Of a stretch of DNA of 10,434 nucleotides, positions 1-6,912 are shown piece by piece. The stretch's first letter is position 1. Every line of letters begins with the position of its first letter. This DNA comes from Longimicrobiales bacterium (lineage in GTDB: Bacteria > Gemmatimonadota > Gemmatimonadetes > Longimicrobiales > Gaopeijiaceae). The translations under genes and the position numbers were made by a program. The stretch spans positions 1 to 10,434 of the forward strand of contig JANQME010000259.1 in the NCBI GenBank assembly GCA_028280205.1, in the 5' to 3' direction. Below the pieces are notes generated by a model. That model worked only from the letters and a program-made list of their open reading frames with translations, ran no database searches and was not told the DNA's origin.

Positions 1-1
1 T

Positions 2-55
2 TCCGAGCACGCTTCCCGCCGACTGGCGGAGATCCGCTTCAACGTGGCGGCGTGA
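2..55 (+). CDS. possible 3' end of a gene entering from the left edge
   Basis: One plus-strand frame is open from the edge to a TGA at 53-55 and reads SEHASRRLAEIRFNVAA. The residues look like an amphipathic terminal helix and use GC-rich third positions like the rest of the window. The family cannot be named from 17 residues. It would converge on the cotransporter gene that ends at 117, leaving a 61-base gap. An open frame this short could arise by chance, so this is tentative. Confidence 0.35.
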   Translation, partial: SEHASRRLAEIRFNVAA

Positions 56-116
56 AGACGCGGGGTCGAGGTCGCGACGAACGACCGGCATCCCCGGGAG
101 GTCGGCCCGACCGCGG
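56..116. other. convergent intergenic gap with hairpin-forming repeats
   Basis: This gap separates the possible left-edge gene from the stop of the minus-strand cotransporter. It contains GTCGCGAC (71-78), flanked by GGTCG (64-68) and CGACC (82-86), and a second small hairpin GGTCG-GCC-CGACC (100-112). Neither stem is followed by a T-run on either strand, so an intrinsic terminator is possible but not shown. Confidence 0.25.
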
Positions 117-2357
117 TCAGTCGATGAAGATCCGCTCCTCGGCGGAGACGAAGAGCACGTCCCGCAGCTCGGGGAAGCGCTCGAACGCCTTGCCCCGTTT
201 GTGCCGGAGGTTCACGTCCGTGAAGCCGACCATCACGAGGTCGGCGTCCGACGAGCGGGCCTGCACGAGACGTTCGTAATCGATGGAGTCGTCGGTAGGG
301 ATGATGATGACGTTCTTCTCGGCGATGAGGAGTCGGCCTTCGGAGATCATCTCCTGCAGCTCGTCGGCGCGCTCGCGGATCTCCGGCCGCGGATACGCCG
401 CGAACAACATGACCTCGGCACCGTGCCAGTCGCGGTGACCGAGGAGGATGTAGGAGAGCAGGATCATCAGGTTCGCGTTGCGCGTGTCGTGCCACGTAAG
501 CCAGACGTGAATGCTCTTCCGCGTGCCGAAGAAGTTCTCACCGTGGCGGAGAACCAGGCGGTTCATCCGGGGCACGCCCGCCATGAGCATGCCGTCGACG
601 ATGTCGTCCAGCACCGCCGGCGGGTCGCTCCGGCTGAACTCCATGAGAAGCGTGTTGTTCGCCATCCCCGAGACCCCGGGCATCTGGAGGCTCTGGGCCA
701 GGGCCGACGTCATGGAGGGTGAGATCATCGCGTCCATGTAGATTGCGCCGCGCCGCTCGCTCATCGACTGGATGAGGCGCTCCCGCACCTCCCGGCTCTG
801 CTCGTAGTTCTCCTCCGCGAGTCGTCCCTGGATGTGGTGGAAGTAGGTGCCGAAGCCGTACCGATTGCACAGCCACTCCAGAAGCTGGACCGGCGACGAT
901 CGGTCGAACGTACGCGGTGTGATGAGGATCACGCTCGGACGCCAGTCGTCCGGCGGCATCTTCTGCAGCCGGATCTGCAGGTATCGGGTGGCCTGCGTCA
1001 TGACGCCCTGGAAGATCTGGGCGAGGTCGTTCGAGCCCTGGCGGCTCCGCCGGATCACCGAGTAGATGCCGGCCATGACCGCGATCGCACCCACGGCGAA
1101 GAGCAGGTCCATCTGCAGCATCAGCACGAGGCACATCACCGCCCCGAGCAGGCTCAGATACCACTTCGAGCGGAAGCTGGGTCGATACGACGGACGCGCC
1201 GCGAAGTGCTCGAGGAACGAGATGGCACACAGCGCGCCGTACGTCACCATGAAGAACATCGACACGATGCGCGCGACCATGTCGACGTTGCCGAGCACCA
1301 CGAAGACGAACGCGATGGCCGACGTGACGAGCGTGGCGTTGCGCGGCTCGTTGGCGTCCCCGACCCCCACGGCCACGAAGCGGTTGAGCCCCGGCTGCGG
1401 CACCACCTCGTCGACGCCCAGAGCCTGGAGTGTGCGAGGCGCCACGAGAATTGAGCCGATCGCCGACGAGATCGTCGCGCATGCGAGGCCGATCGGGATG
1501 ATCGGACCCCAAGCCGCGATGCGGCTCATGATGAGGTAGTCGTCCGCGAGTGCCTGGGCGTTCGCCGAAGTGGCGAGCTTCGCCACGACCAGCACGTAGA
1601 CGAACATCCCGGCGAAAGTCGCGGACATGATCCCCAGCGGGATCGACTTACGGGGTTGGGCAAGGTCGCCGGAGAGCCCGACACCAGCCGTCATCCCCGT
1701 GAAGGCGGGGAAGACGATCGCGAAGACCAGCATGAACGCGTCCGGGTTCTGCAGATCCGAAAGCACCGCGACGGATTCCGGACGGATCTCCTCGGGCCCC
1801 GAGCCGGCAAAGAACATGGCGAGTGACAGGCCGAGGATGCTCGCGACCACCCACAGCATCTTCACGCCCAGGTCGGCGCCCCTGCGGAGCACGACGAGCA
1901 CCAGCAGGAGCGTGGCGGGCAGCGAGACGAAGCGCGGGTCGAACGGGATGCCCACCTGTGCCTCGAAGAGCGGAACGACCGGCTGGAACGACTCCGCGAA
2001 CGCGATCATGTAGAAGGCCACCGAAATCGCCTGCGAGAGGTACAGGCTGATTCCGATCGCGCCCCCGATCGTCGTCCCGAAGGAGCGCGAGATGATGAAG
2101 TACTCTCCTCCGCCCTCGACGCGCCGGTTCGTGGCGATCTCCGCGATGGCGAGCGCGGTGGGGACCGTGACCATGTGCCCGAGCACGATGATCAGGACCG
2201 CGCCGGCCAGCCCGGTGTGTCCCACCGCGTAGCCGAAGCGGAGGAACATGACCGCGCCGAGGATCGTGCTGATGCTCGCGAGGAAGACCGGAGCCGTACC
2301 GAAGCCATGCCCGTGGGACGAGGGCTCCGAGGGCCCTCCGTGCGGCTGCTGCGTCAC
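117..2357 (-). CDS. SLC12-like cation-chloride cotransporter (APC superfamily)
   Basis: A 746-residue membrane transporter. Residues about 20-435 form the hydrophobic core with the hallmarks of the SLC12 (Na-K-Cl / K-Cl cotransporter) branch: an IATN...GGGEYFIISRS stretch (75-92) followed by GGAIG, then FPAFTG...GLSGDLAQPRKSIP (216-240), and ATISSAIGSILVAPRTLQAL (294-313). Residues about 440-746 are a soluble C-terminal domain that also follows the SLC12 pattern, including a VWLTWHD...LLSYILL...W...EVMLF segment. The family moves chloride with K+ and/or Na+ across the cytoplasmic membrane; the ions used here cannot be read from sequence. The start is GTG, with GGAG seven bases upstream and a 4-base GTGA overlap with the ATPase stop, implying translational coupling. 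It is the last gene of the padR operon. An amino-acid permease is the alternative, but the C-terminal domain argues against it. Confidence 0.88.
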   Translation of the reverse strand: MTQQPHGGPSEPSSHGHGFGTAPVFLASISTILGAVMFLRFGYAVGHTGLAGAVLIIVLGHMVTVPTALAIAEIATNRRVEGGGEYFIISRSFGTTIGGAIGISLYLSQAISVAFYMIAFAESFQPVVPLFEAQVGIPFDPRFVSLPATLLLVLVVLRRGADLGVKMLWVVASILGLSLAMFFAGSGPEEIRPESVAVLSDLQNPDAFMLVFAIVFPAFTGMTAGVGLSGDLAQPRKSIPLGIMSATFAGMFVYVLVVAKLATSANAQALADDYLIMSRIAAWGPIIPIGLACATISSAIGSILVAPRTLQALGVDEVVPQPGLNRFVAVGVGDANEPRNATLVTSAIAFVFVVLGNVDMVARIVSMFFMVTYGALCAISFLEHFAARPSYRPSFRSKWYLSLLGAVMCLVLMLQMDLLFAVGAIAVMAGIYSVIRRSRQGSNDLAQIFQGVMTQATRYLQIRLQKMPPDDWRPSVILITPRTFDRSSPVQLLEWLCNRYGFGTYFHHIQGRLAEENYEQSREVRERLIQSMSERRGAIYMDAMISPSMTSALAQSLQMPGVSGMANNTLLMEFSRSDPPAVLDDIVDGMLMAGVPRMNRLVLRHGENFFGTRKSIHVWLTWHDTRNANLMILLSYILLGHRDWHGAEVMLFAAYPRPEIRERADELQEMISEGRLLIAEKNVIIIPTDDSIDYERLVQARSSDADLVMVGFTDVNLRHKRGKAFERFPELRDVLFVSAEERIFID

Positions 2358-3280
2358 GGGTCCGCTCCGGCGGGGGCGTCCCAGATCATCCGCAGATAGC
2401 GCTCGGGCGCCTGGAGGAAGTCGCGCATGAGCGCCACGGCCTCCAGCTCCTCGAAGGGGACGGACCGGAGCGGCAGGTCGTCGAAGCCGAGGATGCGAGC
2501 ACCCGGGATCGCCATGAGGATCGGGGAGTGGGTCGCGATCACGAACTGCGACCCCGTGTCCAGCGCGTCACGGATCATGGCGAGGAAGCCGAGCTGACTC
2601 TGGGGCGAGAGCGCCGCCTCCGGCTCGTCGAGCAGAAACAGCCCGCCCGGCGAGAGGCGCTGCTGAAAGAGGTTCAAGAACGCCTCGCCGTGCGAGCGTG
2701 CGTCGGGGTCGCGGCCGTAGCGGTGCTCCATCGCGCCGATCGACGCCCGGTGCGGCCCCATGGCGAGGGCGCGCGCGTGGGCCGAAGCGTCGGCGAAGTC
2801 CCGCCCGATCCGCTCGAGCTCCCGCTCGTGCTCGACGCGCTGGCGGGCGAGCTGCTTCTGGAAGCCGAAGAAGTCTTCGGCACGCAGAAAGAAGCCCCGG
2901 CGGGTCCGGGACCGCCACGTGAGGCGCAGTCGGAGAGCGAGGCGCCGTTGCGCCTCCAGCGTGCGGTCGGCCGCCAGGCGGCCCGACCCGACCGCCGGCA
3001 GCTCCGCCGCGATCGCCAGCGCCTCGAGCAGCGTCGACTTGCCCGAACCGTTCTCGCCCACGAAGAGCGTGACCGCCGAGTCGAAGGCGAGGGTCTCGAG
3101 CGACGCGATCGACGGGACGGAGAAGGGGAAGGTCGCCGGCTCATCCGGTGCGCGGTACTCGACCGAGACGAGCTGAGCCTCACCTTGGGCGAGGCTCAGG
3201 GCATGCTCCGGGTTGGCGGGCCACGTGCGGCTCCCGCTTCGGGTTCCAGGTACGTAGGAATCCCAAGCTGTGCTCCGCAC
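2354..3280 (-). CDS. AAA/ABC-type ATPase, COG3910-like
   Basis: A 308-residue soluble ATPase with one nucleotide-binding domain and no membrane segments. Visible motifs are Walker A GENGSGKST (75-83), a FPFSVPSI...LETLAF lead-in typical of COG3910 predicted ATPases (51-66), Walker B LFLLDEPE (214-221) and the switch histidine in ATHSP (249-253). SHGEAF (197-202) sits where an ABC signature would be. The fold resembles SMC/RecF-like and overcoming-lysogenization-defect ATPases; the cellular role of COG3910 proteins is not established. The proposed start is GTG at 3280, 18 bases after the padR stop, without a clear ribosome-binding site. The first 40 residues look unlike the family, but I see no better downstream start. 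Its stop overlaps the cotransporter GTG, so both are probably made together. It carries no transmembrane partner of its own, so it need not energise transport. Confidence 0.88.
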   Translation of the reverse strand: MRSTAWDSYVPGTRSGSRTWPANPEHALSLAQGEAQLVSVEYRAPDEPATFPFSVPSIASLETLAFDSAVTLFVGENGSGKSTLLEALAIAAELPAVGSGRLAADRTLEAQRRLALRLRLTWRSRTRRGFFLRAEDFFGFQKQLARQRVEHERELERIGRDFADASAHARALAMGPHRASIGAMEHRYGRDPDARSHGEAFLNLFQQRLSPGGLFLLDEPEAALSPQSQLGFLAMIRDALDTGSQFVIATHSPILMAIPGARILGFDDLPLRSVPFEELEAVALMRDFLQAPERYLRMIWDAPAGADP

Positions 3281-3298
3281 GGGGGCGGAGCAACGATC

Positions 3299-3871
3299 TC
3301 AGAGCGTCTCGAGCTCCTTGCGCGCCCGGTCCAGGATCTCGCGGATCTTCTCCGTGTCCTCGAAGTCGGATCGGGCCGCCGCCCGGAACGCCGCCTTCGA
3401 GAGCCGGCCCCAGCTCCCCCAGATCTCCGCCGTCTCGGGCCCCATGCTCGCACCCCAGTCCTTCCAGCCGTGGGCCCGACGCCAGATCTCGTCGATCTCC
3501 TCGCGGTGGACGAGGATCTCCTCTCGACCGCCTTCCGTCAGATGGTACACCTTCTTGCCGTCCGCCTCGACGATCTCGACCAGCCCCTCGTCCTCGAGCT
3601 GCTGCAGGACCGGATAGACGGTCCCCGCGGAGGCCCGGTACATCCCGCCCGAACGCTCCTCAAGCCGCTTCATGAGCTCGTAGCCGTGCGCGGCCTCGTC
3701 CTCCAGAAGCGAAAGCAACGCGAGGCGGACCTCACCCTGGCGGAAGAACCGCCGCCGCGGCCCTCGACCCCTGCCGCGCCGACCCCGTCGCCGTGGACCC
3801 ATCCCGATGTCCCAGTCGAAGATCCAGTCGAAGTCCATACCGTGTCTCCCACGTCGCGCATGACACCACAT
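3299..3871 (-). CDS. PadR-family transcriptional regulator
   Basis: A 190-residue regulator. The winged helix-turn-helix occupies about 45-115 and carries the PadR pattern HGYELMKRLEERSGG (62-76), then SAGTVYPVLQQLEDEGLV (81-98) and the wing with KKVYHLTEGG (106-115). A C-terminal helical region (about 116-190) would serve dimerisation. It is preceded by an Arg/Gly-rich stretch (26-42), common in PadR proteins of GC-rich bacteria. PadR proteins are usually repressors released by a small ligand; the ligand here is unknown. I chose ATG at 3871 because GGAGG lies seven bases upstream and the predicted transcript start leaves a short leader. ATG at 3838 (MDFDWIF...), with a weaker GGGAGA, is the alternative. 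It heads the operon with the ATPase and cotransporter and probably controls it through the palindrome just upstream. Confidence 0.93.
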   Translation of the reverse strand: MWCHARRGRHGMDFDWIFDWDIGMGPRRRGRRGRGRGPRRRFFRQGEVRLALLSLLEDEAAHGYELMKRLEERSGGMYRASAGTVYPVLQQLEDEGLVEIVEADGKKVYHLTEGGREEILVHREEIDEIWRRAHGWKDWGASMGPETAEIWGSWGRLSKAAFRAAARSDFEDTEKIREILDRARKELETL

Positions 3872-3878
3872 CGTCCCA

Positions 3879-3883
3879 CCTCC
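3879..3883 (-). promoter_or_regulatory. ribosome-binding site deciding the padR start
   Basis: On the minus strand this reads GGAGG, seven bases before the ATG at 3871. It is the best Shine-Dalgarno match near this gene and favours 3871 over the internal ATG at 3838. Confidence 0.65.
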
Positions 3884-3894
3884 ATCGTAGAGTA

Positions 3895-3906
3895 TATCGT
3901 ACGATA
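3895..3906. promoter_or_regulatory. candidate PadR operator, 12-bp palindrome
   Basis: TATCGTACGATA is a perfect inverted repeat, with a further matching T/A pair two bases beyond each arm. It is AT-rich within a very GC-rich region and lies directly upstream of padR. PadR regulators commonly bind such short palindromes, often in their own promoters. It overlaps the proposed -10 box and transcription start, so binding would block RNA polymerase. No second copy was noticed in the window. Confidence 0.6.
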
Positions 3907-3929
3907 CATCGGCAACATACTCGTGTCAA
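3901..3929 (-). promoter_or_regulatory. promoter of the padR-ATPase-cotransporter operon
   Basis: Read on the minus strand: a consensus -35 TTGACA (3924-3929), a 17-base spacer, then -10 TATCGT (3901-3906), four of six matches to TATAAT. Transcription would start near 3894, giving a leader of about 22 bases containing the GGAGG site before the ATG at 3871. The geometry is close to ideal for a housekeeping sigma factor. The Fpg gene upstream ends at 3948, so the promoter fits in the 76-base gap. Confidence 0.6.
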
Positions 3930-3947
3930 TCGCTGCCCAAGCCTCCC

Positions 3948-4847
3948 CTACTTCGCCTTCAGCTCCTCGAGCTCCTCCAGCGTGCGCGGCCAGTCGTCGC
4001 CCAGGAGGCGAGACATCCCGCGATCGGCGAGCACCTTCCCGTCGGTCTGACAGGTGACGCAGTAGTTGGTCTCGCGGTCGGCGTAGCGGATGCGCTGGAT
4101 CGGCGAGCCGCAGACCGGGCACGGCTCGCCGTACTTGCCGTGCGCCGCCATCGCGGGGTGGAAGGCGGTGATCTTGCCGGGGAAGCGGTCTCCGAACTCC
4201 TCACGCAGCCTCGCGGTCCACTCCTCCAGCGAGCGCCGACTCACGTCGTGGAGTCGCTCGACCTCCTCTTCGGTCAGGTTCCGGGTCCGCTGCAGAGGCG
4301 ACAGCCGCGCGAAGAGCAGGATCTCGTCGGAGTGTGCGTTGCCGATCCCGCTGAAGACGCGCGGATCGGTCAGCGCCCGCTTGAGCGTCCGGTTCTCGGA
4401 GCGCAGTGCCGCGGCGAAGGTGGTGAGGCTCGCGGTGCGAACGTCGATCCCGCCCGGATCCAGCGCGGCGAGCGCCCCCTCCCCGCGCACCACGTGCAGC
4501 GACGCACGCTTCTTCGTCGACTGCTCGGTCAGCAGGAGTGTGCCCCGGGGGAAGTCGAAGGCGCCGTGGGCACGCTTCTTCGGGACGGCGGCTCCGGGCT
4601 TCGTCCAGCGGAAGCGCCCCGTGATCATGAGATGGAAGACGAAGAAGAGGTCGTCCTCGAGCTCCCACACGATCCGCTTCCCCACGCTGCGCACCCCCTT
4701 CACGCGGAGCCCCTCGCCCGCAGACAGCGGAGGGTCGTACGTACGGAGCAGCGAAGGCGAGCGGACTCGGATCTTCTCGAGAGGCTCGCCTACGATCGTG
4801 CGCTCGAGTCCCTCCAGGTAGGCGGTGATCTCCGGGAGCTCGGGCAC
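3948..4847 (-). CDS. Fpg/Nei-family DNA glycosylase (base excision repair)
   Basis: A 299-residue bifunctional DNA glycosylase/AP lyase, which removes oxidised bases and nicks the abasic site. The N-terminus MPELPE supplies the catalytic Pro2 (Schiff-base nucleophile once Met is removed) and Glu3. The conserved lysine is in VGKRIVW (about 58). The helix-two-turn-helix contains FSGIGNAHSDEIL (165-177) with the DNA-contacting Asn170. The C-terminal zinc finger uses Cys243, Cys246, Cys263 and Cys266 (CX2C-X16-CX2C), with the Arg just before its second half. Length is slightly above the usual 270-290 owing to a short lysine-containing tail. The start is GTG, fixed by the catalytic N-terminus rather than by a ribosome-binding site, which is not obvious. 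It begins 33 bases after the lipoprotein gene and could be cotranscribed with it. Fpg versus an Nei-like subfamily is unresolved: the HSDE variant after GIGN differs from the usual YADE. Confidence 0.93.
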   Translation of the reverse strand: MPELPEITAYLEGLERTIVGEPLEKIRVRSPSLLRTYDPPLSAGEGLRVKGVRSVGKRIVWELEDDLFFVFHLMITGRFRWTKPGAAVPKKRAHGAFDFPRGTLLLTEQSTKKRASLHVVRGEGALAALDPGGIDVRTASLTTFAAALRSENRTLKRALTDPRVFSGIGNAHSDEILLFARLSPLQRTRNLTEEEVERLHDVSRRSLEEWTARLREEFGDRFPGKITAFHPAMAAHGKYGEPCPVCGSPIQRIRYADRETNYCVTCQTDGKVLADRGMSRLLGDDWPRTLEELEELKAK

Positions 4848-4880
4848 GGGCGGTGTCGGGACGAGACGGCGAGCGCCGAC

Positions 4881-6050
4881 TCAGCGGAGGGGGAGGACGT
4901 CGCGGGTGATCGTATCCCAGTACCCGGAGAAGCCACCCTGTGCCAGCACCGCCCACGGCTGCAGGATCTGGGTCGCATAGTATCCGCGGACCGAGGACGG
5001 GTGGCGACCCCGGTTGCCGAAGTAGCTGCGGATCACGACCGCGCCGTCGCCGGCCGGGAGCGCTCGCGCGTTGTCGATCCAGCCCTCGAACGAGCGTGCC
5101 TGCCAAAGGTAGTACTCGACGTTCGAGGTATAGAACGCGGACAGCTCGACCCCCATCTCCCGCATCACGGCACCCAGCTCACGCAGAGCATCGGGTCCCG
5201 ACAGGTCGCCGACGACCGGGATGATCCGGTTCGCGAGGTGGAGCGAGCGTACCACGTCGTACCGCTCCGCGCTGGCCAGATACGAGACCCGATCCCCATC
5301 GACGTCGGTCTCGAGGGTGAGCTGCCGATACGTCGGGTAGTACGGACGTGGTGGCCGGCCGTGGCTGGTGAAGCGGAGTCCGAGCCCCTCGCGCGCGAAG
5401 GTGGTGTGGAAGCGTCGGATGGTCTCGTACTCCTCTTCGGCGAGGTCGAGGCCGTACCCGTCGATCCTCGCCCGGACCACGGCGTGCAGCGAATCGAAGA
5501 GCGGCCCCACGCTCCCGTCTGCCCGAAGCCTGCCGGCCGGGCCGTCGCGTCGCTCGAACCAAGCGGAGTCGACCCGCGCCACCACTCGCTCCACGTCGAA
5601 GCCCCGCGACTCGGCGGCGTCCGTCGGGGCCCGCATACCGTGCAGCGACGCCAGGAATTCGATGCGCGTGGGCGCACCCTCGACCAGGGCCTTGAGAAGG
5701 AGGTGATGCAGGAGGTTGTCGCGTCGCACGTCGGTGATGAACGCGACCTCGGGCCGCAGCTCGGCGATGTACGAGTAGTTCTGATCCGGGCCGACCCCCA
5801 CGTAGGCGCCGCCGCGGAGACCTCGTGCGGCCAGAGCGTTCATCACGTTCAGATAACCGGTCTCGTTCGAGATCAGATTGTCCGTGTCGAAGAACCCGCC
5901 GGACTCGGAGACCCGCTCGACCACCGCCACGAAGTCCGCCAGCGGCAGTGTGTCCTGCGGCTCGAGCGCGGAGACCGGCGCCGGGGGCGGCCGGCACCCG
6001 ATCAGCGTCACGACGACGACTCCGAGCACGAACGCGCGCCGGCGGATCAA
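4881..6050 (-). CDS. lipoprotein with methyltransferase-like motifs, uncharacterised
   Basis: A 389-residue predicted lipoprotein. An Arg-rich n-region and hydrophobic core end in the lipobox LIGC, with lipidated Cys19, followed by a Pro-rich linker (21-25). The mature part begins with SNETGYLNVMNAL (61-73), then GGAYVGVGPDQNYSYI (80-95) and AFITDVRRDNLLHHLLLKAL (103-122). The Gly-rich loop followed by a strand ending in Asp107 resembles motifs I and II of class I SAM-dependent methyltransferases. From memory this matches a conserved family that includes Leptospira LIC_10091-type proteins; that link needs a profile search. No enzymatic role can be assigned, and an exported SAM enzyme would be odd. 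The start is TTG at 6050, supported by GGAGGAGG upstream and by the lipoprotein signal that follows at once. The Fpg gene follows 33 bases downstream. The divergent neighbour is a secreted jelly-roll protein. Confidence 0.8.
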   Translation of the reverse strand: MIRRRAFVLGVVVVTLIGCRPPPAPVSALEPQDTLPLADFVAVVERVSESGGFFDTDNLISNETGYLNVMNALAARGLRGGAYVGVGPDQNYSYIAELRPEVAFITDVRRDNLLHHLLLKALVEGAPTRIEFLASLHGMRAPTDAAESRGFDVERVVARVDSAWFERRDGPAGRLRADGSVGPLFDSLHAVVRARIDGYGLDLAEEEYETIRRFHTTFAREGLGLRFTSHGRPPRPYYPTYRQLTLETDVDGDRVSYLASAERYDVVRSLHLANRIIPVVGDLSGPDALRELGAVMREMGVELSAFYTSNVEYYLWQARSFEGWIDNARALPAGDGAVVIRSYFGNRGRHPSSVRGYYATQILQPWAVLAQGGFSGYWDTITRDVLPLR

Positions 6051-6174
6051 GGAGCCTCCTCCACGGCTTCGTTCGTGCCCTCATCCGTCACCTTCGTGCC
6101 TCCGTGAACCATATTTGACAGGCGTCGCCCGTGGCGCCGAGCTTCTCTCGACTACCCCCTCCAACCGGCTCACC
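6051..6174. other. divergent promoter region, no clear boxes
   Basis: This 124-base gap lies between the divergent lipoprotein and jelly-roll genes and must hold both promoters unless one is read through. A plus-strand TTGACA (6115-6120) lacks a -10 match 16-18 bases on. On the minus strand AAATATGGT (around 6108-6116) is the only AT-rich patch and lacks a -35. No convincing operator was seen. Confidence 0.4.
6055..6062 (-). promoter_or_regulatory. strong ribosome-binding site for the TTG-started lipoprotein
   Basis: The minus strand reads GGAGGAGG followed by CTCC and the TTG start. It is the strongest Shine-Dalgarno match in the window and justifies using TTG, since no ATG or GTG opens this signal sequence. 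Confidence 0.65.
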
Positions 6175-6870
6175 ATGCGCCCTTCCCGTCTGCGGTACCA
6201 GTCCCGGCGCCATACGCGCCGACGCCTCCCGCTCGATGGCCTCGCAACGGCCGCGGCGACATTCCTGCTCGCGGCGCTCCCGACGTCCCTGGCCGCCCAG
6301 GAGTTCGAGCGACCGGAGGGGTGGCTCACACGCTTCGACGACCCGCGGGCCACCGAAGAGGAGCTCGAGACGTTCGTGGCCATGCCGCCGGGGTGGCACA
6401 TCACCTCCGGCCCGGCCGCGATCTACTGGCACCCCGATCAAGCGACGACCGGCGACTTCCGTGTGGAGATGGAGGTCTACCTGTTCGATCCGGGCAGTCG
6501 GCGGGAGGCGTTCGGAATCTTCGTGGGCGGACACGACCTCGAAGGTCCGACCCAGCGCTACGGGTACTTCCTGATCCGCAACGGCGGTCAGTTCATCGTG
6601 AAGCGACGAGAGGGCTCGGAAGCGCCCACCGTGCTCCCGTGGACGCGGCACGATGCGATCCTGACGTGGGACGATCGCGGCGACGAGGTGAGCGTTCTGA
6701 ACGAGCTCGTGGTCGAGGCCCGCGGCGACACCGTCCACTTCGTGGTCAACGACGAGGAGGTCGCGACCCTGCCGCGCTCCGACTTCGCGGTCGACGGCAC
6801 GTGGGGCATGCGGGTCAACCACGGTCTCGAGCTGCACATCTCACGTTTGGAGGCCATGGCGCTCAGGTAG
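6175..6870 (+). CDS. secreted concanavalin A-like (jelly-roll) domain protein
   Basis: A 231-residue exported protein of unknown function. The N-terminus has a long Arg-rich n-region (residues 5-17), a hydrophobic core (about 22-38) and a signal-peptidase site near SLAAQ, cleaving after residue 41. The mature part is beta-rich, with GDFRVEMEVYLFD, then FGIFVGGHDLEG...YGYFLIRNGGQFIVKRR, WTRHDAILTWDD and DTVHFVVNDEEVATL. This is the pattern of LamG/DUF1080-like jelly-roll domains that bind or act on glycans. No catalytic pair is evident, so binding or a structural role is as likely as hydrolysis. The start is the ATG at 6175, giving a complete signal peptide; upstream in-frame starts would add non-signal sequence and run into the divergent gene. 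No Shine-Dalgarno site is visible. It is the only complete plus-strand gene and converges on the GspG-like gene across a 42-base gap with no clear terminator. Confidence 0.8.
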   Translation: MRPSRLRYQSRRHTRRRLPLDGLATAAATFLLAALPTSLAAQEFERPEGWLTRFDDPRATEEELETFVAMPPGWHITSGPAAIYWHPDQATTGDFRVEMEVYLFDPGSRREAFGIFVGGHDLEGPTQRYGYFLIRNGGQFIVKRREGSEAPTVLPWTRHDAILTWDDRGDEVSVLNELVVEARGDTVHFVVNDEEVATLPRSDFAVDGTWGMRVNHGLELHISRLEAMALR

Positions 6871-6912
6871 CGCGTCCTGCGACAGCGTGAGCCGAGTGGC
6901 CCCGAGCCGGGC

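Noticed and set aside
2528..4057. 509-codon open frame on the plus strand
   Set aside because: It lies opposite the ATPase and padR genes, both with clear family motifs. Its product is rich in Arg, Glu and Pro and low in structure, as expected from the complement of GC-rich codons.
4140..6107. 655-codon open frame on the plus strand
   Set aside because: It runs opposite the Fpg and lipoprotein genes, with an Arg/His/Asp-rich composition and no recognisable domain; an antisense shadow.
6115..6120. plus-strand TTGACA as a -35 box for the jelly-roll gene
   Set aside because: No -10-like hexamer lies 16-18 bases downstream, where the sequence is GC-rich.
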